Below the pieces are notes generated by a model that was not told the origin of the DNA, did not search any database, and saw only the letters and a list, made by a program, of their open reading frames with translations. From Cyanoderma ruficeps (taxonomy: Eukaryota > Chordata > Aves > Passeriformes > Timaliidae), in NCBI GenBank assembly GCA_008694505.1, contig VZDJ01004378.1, forward strand, positions 9,671,472-9,735,471: a stretch of DNA of 64,000 nt, in the 5' to 3' direction. Position numbers and translations under genes: made by a program. Of this stretch, positions 13,346 to 24,651 are shown piece after piece (within the stretch, counting starts at the first letter, position 1; every line of letters starts with the position of its first letter).

Positions 13346-15269
13346 ACCTCATGGTGGCTGGATGCAATAAAGTATTTGGTATATAAAAAACATAGTCCAT
13401 ACCAAAATTGTCTATTCATTCCCAGCAAGAACAGATGGCTGTAAGGAGTTATGACTGGTCACACACTGCTTTGTGTGACATTAACCAATAGGATTGGTAT
13501 TCCTCATAATGTCTAAGACGCTTCTAAATTTGCTTGCTATCACCATCTGCCGGGATGAGGGCTGACCAAGTGAGTGTAAAAGAATAAGAAACTTAGTACA
13601 TTTTTTCTTCTCAGCCCATACAATAGGTACATACATTATATGTATCCATTGCCTCATGTAGGAAACAAATCCAACAAATCAGTTCTGATCATCATTGGTG
13701 AAGTTTCCCTCCCTAAACAAAACAATTTTTTTTCTGATTTCTCTTCTTTTTAATTGGTTCAAGAAACGTGATTTTGCGGATCATGAAGACTCTCTTATGC
13801 CCTTTGTCACCAGTTCAAACTTTCAGGGAAAATATATGTGAACAGCTGGTATTGTGGTATTATTATGTATTATTTTTCCCAAGCAAGGTTTAGATTTTTT
13901 AAAAAATGAAGTAGCACAGTAGAGTATGTAGAGAAATATCTTATGTCAAAATCTGTTTTGAAAGGACAGCTAAAGTGTGTTGTCATCTTATATCAGACAA
14001 TAATATAACACCTGGAAGAATATTTTTGCAAATGGAGCTAAAAAAATAGGCAGGCAGACATACTTCTTATTCAGAGCTTTAGAATTCCTTGAAAGTGGGT
14101 GTTGTAGAGAAGAGGGGAAAAAAAAAAGTAAACAGAAGAAATCACAGAGATGTTGACTTGAAATATATGTAGTTTTCTTTTGCAAACATCTGGGTTTAAT
14201 TTCAAACTCCACCAAGTGCTTTAGTCTTGAAATTGGCATGACTGTGGGACAGCAAGACCAAGATAAATATGAAAATAATGTGCTCCTGAAAATGACTGCA
14301 GAGTATAATAGGTTTCAGTGTTTAGAAATTTATCTCAATATTCAGACAAAATTTTCTTATCCTTAGTTTCGTCCTGTTATTGCTATCAAGAATTCAACTT
14401 ATATAACTGCATACGATATTGTACGTAACAAAATTACTCACCTCTGAAAAAATGTTTCCCAGATTTTTTGCCTCCAGTAAGCAGTAGTAGACGGTCAAGT
14501 ATTGTTTTAAGATTATAATTATTAGTAATTTTTTGTTCATTATTAGCCATTAGTTTGTGGGTATGAAAAGTCATCTTTTTCCTGAATAAGAATTTTATAT
14601 ATAAGAGGTTTGTCTTCAATTGCATTAGTCACCTTTGGCAGCATTTTATAATGAATTGCATTTTTGGTGCAGAAAGAAAAAGGGTGAATATATTAGAAGA
14701 AAATAATTTAATGAGTCCATGCTGTTAATTAATTATTAATCAGAAGCTGATGAAGTGACTTTCTAATATAAATCTCCCCAATGGGGCTTCTGTTCAGTAA
14801 AGAGTAACTTTGTCTTTTATTACTTTGGGTTTATAAATGTAGTGACACTGTCTCTACAGTTGGCATAAATCTGCTCTAATGAAGATGGTGAAGTGTAAAG
14901 CAAAAAGTTCTTTTTTGTTCAAAAAATACTGCTCATTTTCCTTATTAGCAGTTGTCAGTAATTAATATTGTCAGTATTCATGATGCTGCAAGACATCAAC
15001 ACTGAGGGGAGTTAAGATGAACATCCTACATCTGGTCAAGTTTTGTTCATCAGCTCAGATGAAGGCTCAGCTGAAAAGTTGAGCAAACAAAGGTAAAAAT
15101 TTTTGGCATAGCTGAAACTTGTAGCAGAACTCTGATGCCCATCTCCACCCTCTGACAAGCATCCTCTTGGGTCATAGGTCCTACCTTATTCCTAATTTTG
15201 AATTTCTTCTTGCATTTTGTACTTGTATTACCTTCTTGTCAGTATGCACTAGACTAATACAGGAGGGTT

Positions 15270-15306
15270 TTGTCTGTCTGTTTGCTTGCTTGCTTGTTTG
15301 TTTGTA
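15270..15306. repeat. TCTG/TTGC/TTTG tetranucleotide microsatellite
   Basis: Consecutive GTCT, TTGC and TTTG units form a compound tetranucleotide tract of about nine units. Confidence 0.7.
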
Positions 15307-18300
15307 GCAAACTGAATGTACTTGCTTTTTGTGAGACCCAGGGACTACTCTAGATTTACGCATTCTACCACCTTGGAAATATTTTCGTATTATACAGAAA
15401 TCAAGCACTAATTACTGAGTCATTTCAAAAAGGAAAATCTCTATTTCCTCTATTTCCAAAATTCATCCCATTTCCTATACACTCGCTTTATATAAGGATG
15501 TTGATTATACATTGGTTTATGTCCGCAGAGCTCATGAATATGAAAAAAAATGCCTAGCTATTAGTGTTAAAGTGTTGTGATTGCAGGACAATTTTGCTGG
15601 CAAAGGTAAAATATTTTGTAATGCCACTGAATAAATTCTGCTATATCATAGTAGCAGGTGTCTTTTATTAATTATCTATATTAGTTGGCATTTTGCTCCA
15701 CTGCCTCATAACTGATTAAATTTTGTAAGATTTAAAACATTTGTTTACACAATACTTGTACACTGGAGAAATTCTGCTCTGTGCTTTTTATAGAGCTCCT
15801 TAGAATTGAAGCACTTTACAGAAAATAAAATTACTCGATCATAAATCTCTGTAACTTCAGGCATTTAAATTCCTAACTGAATGCCAAAACATCATGATAA
15901 GGTTTAAGGTAACTGAAGTCTTCTGGGACGTAAATTTCCAAAATTAAATTTCCTTAGGTGCATAGAGACCTCCTGTTTACTTCTAAATCTGTTTCAGACT
16001 TGTCTGCCATGAGTACTTGGACAAGTACACTAAGTACTTACCTGCAGAGCTTAAGCAAAACATCCACCAAGAACATCCTGCAGATCAGGTCACAGAGCAA
16101 AATTAAACAGCTGATAATGGTGCCTTAACAGTCTTTCAGCTAACAAGAAAACAGTGCTTTCAGGATACAGAATATCTTGGGTTTTTTCTTCTCTCATTCT
16201 GTGATTTTTGATATTTCATTGAGAAAAGCAAAATACTAAGAACTTGTAGCTGCTAGTATGATAAAATTTTGAGTATTCCTATTTTTCTTTTTCTTTTGAA
16301 GTTATTCCACTTACACAGTGTAATTAAATATTGACTCAGCCAAAGACCATAAGAAACTGATTATTTAACTAGTCAGTTTGCATGTAGAGGTGAAGGGAAA
16401 CATGGATTTTCCTTGCCAACACAAATTAATAAAATATTACTGGAAGAAGGAACTGGAACCCTGATTCTCTCCTCGAGAATGAGTGCTCCACCAAGTGCAA
16501 TTAAATCAATCTTTTTGGAAGATACATATTTTCTTAGGCAAAGTGGAACAATACCAAGCAGGCAGATTGAGGGTCCCTCAGCTCATCTATCTGATGATTA
16601 AAAGACCCTTCTGGGAGATATGGCTTCCAATCTTCATGGAGGGATGAAAAAATTAGCACTGGTCTCCCTGGGCTGAAAGGATTTAATTACAAATTTGTGC
16701 ATAGAAGTACAGGCTTGAAGGTGGGCTGGTACTTAAACTGTAGGGAAGTAAATTATTTATTCCCTTGTCCTCAACATCTTAAATTATCTTAAACAATCCT
16801 TTAGTCAGTATGCTTGATTTTGTGAACTTGACAGAGAGCTATGAATTCCTTCATTCAGTTCAACATAAAGTTTGATTTCTTGACTTGGTCATAAAAGATT
16901 TGCACAAACTCATAGAGCCAGTAAAAGATCAGGTACTCATGATCCACACTCATGATTCTTCAGTTACTGTCCTTATGTCAAGGGTGTCCTTCATTTTGCT
17001 CTCTCCAAGAAAGATGAAAGTAACACAGATGTGAAAGTCTAGGTAGAAAAACCTTCAGATTTAAGGAAAAGATTGGGTTCCCAATCCATTATTATTTGAC
17101 TTTGAATGATTCTAAGCAATTTCACTCTAACACAGCATGTGTTAATATATTTTCAGTGGCATGTAACTGAAATCCACTTAAAATTATCTTTACAGGATAA
17201 GTAGGTGAGAAAAAGAGAATGTAGTGCTGATGTTTTCTTAAATATAAAGTATTTATAGTATCTGTAGTATACCACATTCTTTCATCTGAAAAGAAAGCCA
17301 CTGCTTCTTGTTTCTTGTGCAAATCAACTGTTAGGAAATCTCTTCCATTTCCTGTGTGTTTCATTGGTTTGACAAAAAGATAGGCTGCTTCCTTTCGATA
17401 GCCAGGCATAATGCATGCCATTTTTTACTTGTCTTCAATATATAAACAAATTTCCTTCTGTCTATAAAAAACATTTTTAGATTGCCTAGGAAGCAAGGTT
17501 TTTAACTTTTGGTTCCTTGCTTTCCTCAATTCACTCTGGGCTTCAAAATATCTTGACGAGATTGAACCAAATACACCTACTATTGTAGAATAACAGTCCT
17601 GAGTTGCTTAGTGTGAGAGACTGGATATTATATTGAATCGAGTACAGTAGTTTCTTTATCAGAAAAATTAATAGCCATGAAGTCATAGAAATGAATATAG
17701 AAGTTTAGTGCAGATAGTAAGCTTGGGATGGAGAAAAAAGCAAGGAACAGCTATTTTCAAAGTATTATTGTACTTTGCCTTTCTATCCCCCACCTGCCCT
17801 ATCTGCAAGCCCACCTCTTCCCCAATGACACGCACATTGCACAACATAAAGTTTATATATCAGCAATGAACTTCTGGGAAGTACAAAACTCTTGTAGAGC
17901 CCAAGACTTTTAAAATAGTTAGCTTTGTTCCCTTATACCATATTATTTTTAAAAACAGCTATAAAAATGTCAGTGTTTCTTAACAAGCAATGATGTTAAT
18001 AAGATTTGTATTTAAGTAATACAGAATTCTCCTCCATGGAAGAAATATTCTAGATGTTAAAGACATTTTTTGAGTGAGCTTGTCAGTTTGCTTTATTTTG
18101 GATTTAAAGACATTAATACAAAGTGCATTAGAGCTGCTGTACTTCAAGATTAGGGTGGCACTAAAATTAACTGAAAGTCTTTTTTGAGGCAAATGAAAAA
18201 ACGAATCAAAAATTATTTTGAAATAGTGGCAGTGGTGCATATTTTTAAAATTATTATTTCACATCTCAAATAACAAAGGACAAAGAGGCTGACAAAGGTA

Positions 18301-21300
18301 AAAATCAAAGAAACATGTAAATAGGAATATGAATATAAATAAAATGGGAGCATGGTGAAAACTAGGACCCATAAATGTAATTGAACCTATGACCCTAACA
18401 AATCAATATTATTTGAAATACAAAGAATATAGCTTAAAGAAGAAATTGAACTATACCTAGACTTTGTGATCTCTCGTGATAGGATTTTTTATGGTCTGTT
18501 ATAACTCAAAGCATTCTTCTTCTGCTCAGCTTCTGGACCTCTAAGTCTGCATTGAAAATACATGTTGGCGTAAGAGAGATGGGATATTGGATGAAGGCAA
18601 GTATTTGGGGTAAACTGAGTATGGCACACAAGTACCAGTCCTAATCAGAATAAGTCTGACTACCTTGCTTCAGGTAAGGTTTCTTGCCTAGTTGCTTGCT
18701 TGAATCTTGCTTTATTCCCTTTAAATAATATCAGATTTCTTTCAGAAAAGGGAGAAGAAATGTTGCCAAATACTGTCATAGTATAGTTCTCTCAAAATCT
18801 AGTTTCAATTCTATTAGTATTTTCAAGTATAATGATGGCCCAAACTAGCATAAATTTGTATACCCAGCTAAATATTTGAAATTTCTTTATAAATATTTTT
18901 TAAATAATTCATTTAGATCAGCAGAAGTATTTGTTCTAAAATTTTGGGATTTTTGAAGAAAAAGTATTGCAGAACTGAATTTCTTCCTCAGTAGAATTTT
19001 TACTGAGTTGTCATATTTCTATGTAATGTTTTGATTTTTATGAATGTGTTCCAGATACTTAGCCTGAAACATTTACAGTAAGTCTTTAAATATTTAGTGC
19101 CTTTTTCAAGCCCCAGTTCTTCAAATTATCTAATCAGATGTAAATTTTAGCTATAAAAGAAAGAAACATCATTCTTACTGTTTTCAAATAAATATTAGTT
19201 GTGTGATCAAATTTCACCCTGAAGGACAAAAATCCAGAAGACAAACACAACATTGTCATTAATGACCTGGATTTTTATAGGTCTAATCTGTTTGTAAATG
19301 ATCACATTTTTTGTGGGTCAGCTTTTCAAATGGTTGAAAACAATGCACAAGCAAACTTCCCAATCTGTAGCAAGGAACACTGAGCAGGTGCCCCATCTAC
19401 AAGATGGGGAACAGGGAAACTCTCACAGAACACTTGGTAGGAAGACACAAGTGGAGTTTTATCTGAGAGAAAGGAGCAAAAACAATGAACTGTTGAGTTC
19501 ATTGGGTAAGGTGGGGTGTGTGAAGGATACCCTCGTTGATCTAATCTGCAGAGCCCTCACTTTGAGGAGTGAAAGAGGAAGAGTATGTTGTAAAAAATGT
19601 AAAGATCATTTGCACCTGTCTGATGCAAAGAGGATGAAATTTTGGGAGCAGTGTCACTGTAAGAGGGGTTTTGGATGTTATAGATTATGTCCGTGATGAA
19701 TTTCTTGTACAAGAATCATTAAAGCTGAATTGAACTTGATATAAGGATTTTTTTTAGAGTGGAATATAATTGAGTCTGAAAGGAGATAAATATTCAATAT
19801 TATAGGTGTCCTACTTTCTAAATAAATTATTGGCAATGAAACTGAACCTGAATGCTGACTAATTCAAGTGATTCCTACTCTTTAGATGTATCAGCCAGAT
19901 ATAATTACTATACTTTAAAATTACTTAAATTACTTTAAAAAGTATTTTCTTCCCCTGGCAATGCTGTTTACATCTGTATTTATTATATCTAACAAATTTA
20001 AACTTGCAATAATATTATATTATATTTTCTTTTATATATAAAGAGTATGCAAAAAATCTGAGTTTGAAAACAATTTAGAACACTTAAATGATATCAGTGT
20101 GAGATACTTAAAGCATCAGCTGAATCTACAGGGGGTAAATTGTCCTTGAAAGACACAAGACAGTTTAATGGGGAATTTATAATCCCTCTCTTGGTTTTGA
20201 CAATATTAATTTGTCTCAACTATTTCAGAAGTGCCCTGGCCACGGTGACACTTTCCTAGGTGCATTCTAATAAGGTGATACTGTGTCATTAAATGAGATG
20301 GCATTCAGCAGAGAACAGTAACTCAAAAGCAATTGTCATGGAATATAAGGTGATCTGTTACTAATAAATGAAAATTGCATGTACTTTATTAGATCAGAAT
20401 AATTATTCTGCAAACAAACCACAACATTTTGTGTGTAGAGGCAATGCCATTTTTTAACCTGATATATAGAGCTGTACAGCATTGTTTTCTCAGCTAGACT
20501 AGTGTTTTTTCACTATCAGTGAACTGCTGAGAAGTCATGTCTGTCATAAGATTTCCAATGTTGTGGCTGTTTGGTGCTGCTCTTACCTGTAGGCAAGTAT
20601 TACCAGAGTGGCTATTGTCATATTCTTTAAATAAATCATTTTAGGAAGCATTGCCATTGTTTTCTAAAGGTGTATATCACTTAAACAGATCTTGGCAGCA
20701 AGCAGATTCTTTCCTTGGGGTGCTGGAGAAAAATGATTCCTGAGTAGGCTGAGGGTTTCAGATACTAAGCAGAAAGAAGATCAAGAAAGTGCAATTTGTT
20801 ATCTACCCATATGGTAGAAAGAAACAAAAGCATCCAAGAGACACACTGCATCAAAGTGAAAGGAGGGCTGAGTAATTTGATGACAGTTATCTTTTTGTTC
20901 AGCAAGGCGAGTAGCTGCCACATATTGAGAATATTTTTTCATTTGTTGGCTGCCATAATGCCAATGTTCATATCTTCATGTATTAAAGTTTTCTCAAGGC
21001 CATTTCTATGGGATTGTTTCAGGCCTAGGATAAGTGACAGCATTTCTTGCACAGAAAATAATTCATTAGAAAATAGCCAAGCTGATGGGTATATATATTA
21101 TTCATATATATTTTTAGAAACCCAATAGTGTTTCCACTGGACTGGTCCTGCATCAATATCTTTCTGCTAAGATATTTATATCTATTAGGCCACTTTTACT
21201 CTAGCATAAGATTGACAAGTTCAGTGGCAGTTATTCTTACTTAGACCATGGTACTGCAAGGAAAAAGCAATTACTCCCAGCTGGATGAATGAAATTTTGG

Positions 21301-22409
21301 AACAGTATTTGATGCAGTAATTATTCTAAACGTTTTAAACTACTAAAGTCATTCAGAGAAAATACTTTTTTTCTGATTTTTACATTAGATCAAATTGACC
21401 ATGTACAGGTGCTAAAGAGCCCACAAAGCCTCTTTGTATCACTGAACCAGACTTGTTCTCTTCAAGAGCTATGAAGAATCCTGTGTGCTAGATTAGTGAT
21501 TCCCACCATCCAAGGTAGCAGAAAACTTCACATGCACCATGCTCATAAGATGTCAAATACCTGTAAATTATGGTAACCATATATATTTTAATCCATTGCG
21601 ACCCAAGATATTTAAACTTTTATTTTACCAGGAAACATTGACAACAGGCAATGACAGTAGATTGACTAGAACGCTATTAGAATTGATCTAACAATGTCAA
21701 GGTAGTTAATTCTGTTTTGGGTACAGATTCTAGGTAGCAGTTCATGCAGGGAATAAAAGAATTTGTATGTCCTATGTAGTCACAGGAAGTTCGGGACACC
21801 TGCAGGAGACAGAGATACAGATGTGGAATTCACAGATGTGTCCTTACTCCACTTGAAAGGAATGAACCAGTAACAACTACCATTTTGGTCTCTTCTCTTC
21901 AACAGTCACTTCTGTTCAAATGCTCCTGCTTGAAAACTGCCAGTGATCTGAATTATGGCAGTACAGTCTGTGAAGAAAGAATTTCTTTTAAGAAATCAAA
22001 ATCACTTTGGCACTTCTGGGTCAAAAGCCAAGTGTTATCTTCTACAGGAAAAGTCATCAGAAGTTCACAGACTACTTGCAATATCAGTGTCAGAGACCTC
22101 TCACCAAGAAGCCAGATTCACTCCACACTAACCCGAAATTCCAAACAATGTAACTCTTTGTATAAACACAACCTGTTTCTGTAAAAGGTATGAATAAATT
22201 TTAAATCTTAAAAGTAATCATTACTTTTGTAAATCGTTATGCTATAGTAACTCCTATTTTAGCATGAATACCTGAGATTGAATAAAATCCTTCCTTTCAA
22301 AACAAGTTTTGTTTTAATTTTCATATTTTCTTTCTGACAGAGACTGCTGTATACAATTTCAGAAAGTTGTTCCTTCTTTAAAGTCTGAATGTGTCTTCTA
22401 ATTTGATAG

Positions 22410-23570
22410 GATGTATCCATGGTGAAGGAGCTGGTTTATGTCGTTGCTAGGCCACTCTCAATTGTCTTTGAAAGTTCATGGGAGTTGAAGAAGGTTCCTG
22501 AAGACCTGAAGACTTCTGTCTTCAAAAAGGGCAAGAAGACCCAGAACTACAGTATGGTCAACCTGACCATGATCCCTTGAAAGGGGCAAATAATCCTGGA
22601 AGCTATTTCCAAATCTATTAAACGGTTTGACCAGCAAACCACGAAGAATGCACGAACAGTCAGCATGGCCTGTTCTGACCAGCCCGATAGGTCAGCCACT
22701 GCTGGCATACTCCAGGGGCTCATTCCAGGAAAGTACTGACTTACCTCTTCATAAATGACCTGGACAATGAGCCACACTGCACTCTCAGCAGGAGTCATGA
22801 TACACAGTTGGGAGGAATGGCTGATACATCCAATGGATGCTCTCCCATTCAGAGGAGCTTCAGCAGGCTGGAGACAGGGGCTGACAATGAACTCATGAAG
22901 GTCAGCAAAGTAAAACGCCAAGTCCTGCACCTAAGTAGGAAGAGTCTGGTGCATTAATACACACAGTAGAAGCTAACCAGTTGGAAAGCTTTTTACAGAA
23001 AAGATCCTGGGAATCCCTGTAGACAACAAGCTAGTCAAAAGCCATCAATGTGACCTTGGAGAAAAGAAGGCTCCTGACAGGTACTAGGAAGTGTCACCAG
23101 CTGTTTGATGGAGGTGACCCTTGCCCTTTAGTCAGCACCAGTAAGACACATCCCAGTACAAGAGTCATGGACAGTGACTTCAGAGATAATAACCAATCTC
23201 TTCAGAGACAAGACAATGCTTGGAGCATCTGACATACCAGGTACAGCAGAGAGAGCTTGCAATGTTCAGCCTGAGAAGTCAATGTTCAAGGAGCTCTTAT
23301 CCATGTGTGTAAATATCTGATGGGGAACTAAGTCAGATGGTAACAAACTCCTCTCCGTAGTGCCCAGTGAAGCAGGAGGCACAAACTGACAAAAAGGAAA
23401 TGCCACTTAAACATCAGAAATATCAGTGTCCAGCCTATCTCCAGGAGATGTTCAAAATGCCACTGGATACCTTCCTTATCAATCTGCTCTAGCTGGCTGT
23501 GGTGTGGAGTTAGACTAGAGGAAATCCAGGGTGTCTTCCCAACTCAGCAATTCTATAATTCACTGATTTG
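22410..23570 (+). mobile_element. CR1 LINE fragment, old and rearranged
   Basis: Read on the plus strand, the early part resembles the CR1 reverse-transcriptase ORF: a stretch reading approximately ELVYVVARPLS...FESSWELKKVPEDLK, then FKKGKK and a degraded LEAISKSIKRF segment. The later part matches the general order of the CR1 3' region, including the 'AAGTCCTGCACCTA' and 'TGGATACCTTCCTTATCAA'-like stretches. It closes with a decayed TTCTATAATTC tail near 23550. There are in-frame stops, frameshifts and at least one deletion joining the mid-RT part to the 'SLLINDLDN'-like part. It is 5'-truncated and non-functional. A 127-codon open frame on the opposite strand is a shadow. Confidence 0.85.
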
Positions 23571-23958
23571 GTAACTTATAATGACCCATGGTTGCAGACT
23601 TGGTTCTTTAATTTACTTGGGCTTAAAGTTTTGACTTTTCAAATTCTACTTTTATATGGTAAGTCATCCTCATTCTTTTGCAAGAGAAGTCTGAGTAAAG
23701 TTGCTATTTTCCATATGGATAACTAAATGCAACCTCACTGCACAGCAATGCTGATGTTAGTTCTGTTGCTGTTCAGATGCAATAGGAATATACTAACAAT
23801 GAGGAAAACATTTGAAAATTAAAAACATGAACCACAAATTTACTTTATTTCTATTTCTAAATTTATTTCAGCTAATTTGTAGTTAGGAATCATATTTATT
23901 ATAGAATGGAAATGAAAACAGATATTTGTTGTGGTTGAAAAATTATCTATTTATGCCA
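23571..23958. other. AT-rich spacer between CR1 and LTR
   Basis: About 390 bases of unique, AT-rich sequence. No gene or regulatory element is visible. Confidence 0.6.
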
Positions 23959-23963
23959 CCAGT
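23959..23963 (+). repeat. target-site duplication, left copy
   Basis: CCAGT precedes the LTR and is repeated exactly after it at 24647-24651. A 5-bp duplication is typical of ERVL-like elements. Confidence 0.88.
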
Positions 23964-24404
23964 TGTCCTGGGTTATAGAGTCTATTCAATTTCATCTGCT
24001 GAAAAACAGTTGGGGGGGTGCCTTTTGATAATGGCCCAACGGTCAATATCAGGTAGAGCATTGTTCTTATCTTTCTCCATGATGGGCCATTACGACTCCC
24101 CAGGCTTCCCAACACATTCCCACATTCTATCATACCTATTGTGAGATGCTCCACCCAGTGGGAGGAGCCAGCCATTCTTACCTGGATAAAGCTGGAACTT
24201 TAAACTAGAACAGGGTCTTGCTTCATCCGATTACCGGAGGAAGGCTGGACCCTTCTCACCACCTCAGGACCCTTTCTTTTTTGCTACTGGATCATTTCTG
24301 CCTCAGCGAAGCCGTACCTGCCATTCCAGGAGGACTCACTTTTGGACTGCTTCCAACACCCTGATTAACAAGGTTGTAGCTTTGACCCTGTCAGGGCTTT
24401 CCAA

Positions 24405-24472
24405 AATTGTTGTTTGTTTTCTGGTTTGGTGGGGTGGTTTTGTTTTTTGTTTGTTTTTTTTTTCTTTTCTAC
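24405..24472 (+). repeat. T/G-rich low-complexity tract inside the LTR
   Basis: Nearly pure T and G on the plus strand, including TTTGTTTG-type units and a T9 run. It lies just upstream of the probable polyadenylation signal and is probably prone to length change. Confidence 0.65.
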
Positions 24473-24495
24473 CACATTTGTATTGTTATATTCTT

Positions 24496-24501
24496 AGTAA
24501 A
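24496..24501 (+). terminator. probable LTR polyadenylation signal AGTAAA
   Basis: AGTAAA is a known variant of AATAAA. It lies 145 bases before the 3' end of the LTR, a reasonable position for the end of R, and supports plus-strand orientation. Confidence 0.5.
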
Positions 24502-24646
24502 AAGCTGTTATTCCTACTCCCAAATCTTTGCCTGAGAGCCATTAATTGCAAAATTAGAACTTGGCAGGAGGTGAGGGGTTTACATCCTCTATTCTAAGGG
24601 AAACCCCAGTTTCCCTGGCAGATACCTGTCTTTCTAAACCAAGACA

Positions 24647-24651
24647 CCAGT
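24647..24651 (+). repeat. target-site duplication, right copy
   Basis: CCAGT, identical to 23959-23963. Confidence 0.88.

Larger units (their letters stand above)
7591..22409. other. AT-rich unique non-coding sequence
   Basis: A long stretch without a supportable gene. The longest open frame (132 codons, 19298-19696) shows no family motif I recognise. Simple repeats and one hairpin are listed separately. The block around 14700-15000 has the look of a conserved non-coding element (see findings). Old, unrecognisable transposon remnants are likely but cannot be delimited by eye. Confidence 0.55.
23964..24646 (+). mobile_element. solo LTR, ERVL-like endogenous retrovirus (683 bp)
   Basis: Starts TGTCCTGG and ends CCAAGACA, an inverted repeat of 7 of 8 bases with TG...CA ends, flanked by a perfect 5-bp duplication. 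I recognise its body as a common avian LTR family: the segment at about 24008-24130 about filling-in of 'GATAATGGCCCAACGGTCAA', the TTTGGACTGCTTCCAACACC segment near 24342, then a T/G-rich tract (24405-24472) and an AGTAAA signal. No internal retroviral region or partner LTR is nearby, so it is a solo LTR. Family naming is from memory; the boundaries are seen directly. An LTR of another lineage with 5-bp duplications is a less likely alternative. Confidence 0.9.

Noticed and set aside
19298..19696. 132-codon open frame with Cys/His-containing C-terminus (CCKKCKDHLHLSD...CHCKRGFGC)
   Set aside because: Spacing does not fit a known zinc-binding motif, no promoter or splice evidence is seen, and I recognise no family. 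A partial resemblance of its upstream flank to CR1 was too weak to call.
20796..21128. 110-codon open frame
   Set aside because: Composition is that of AT-rich random sequence and no motif is recognised.
22547..22930. 127-codon open frame on the minus strand
   Set aside because: Antisense shadow of the CR1 fragment on the plus strand.
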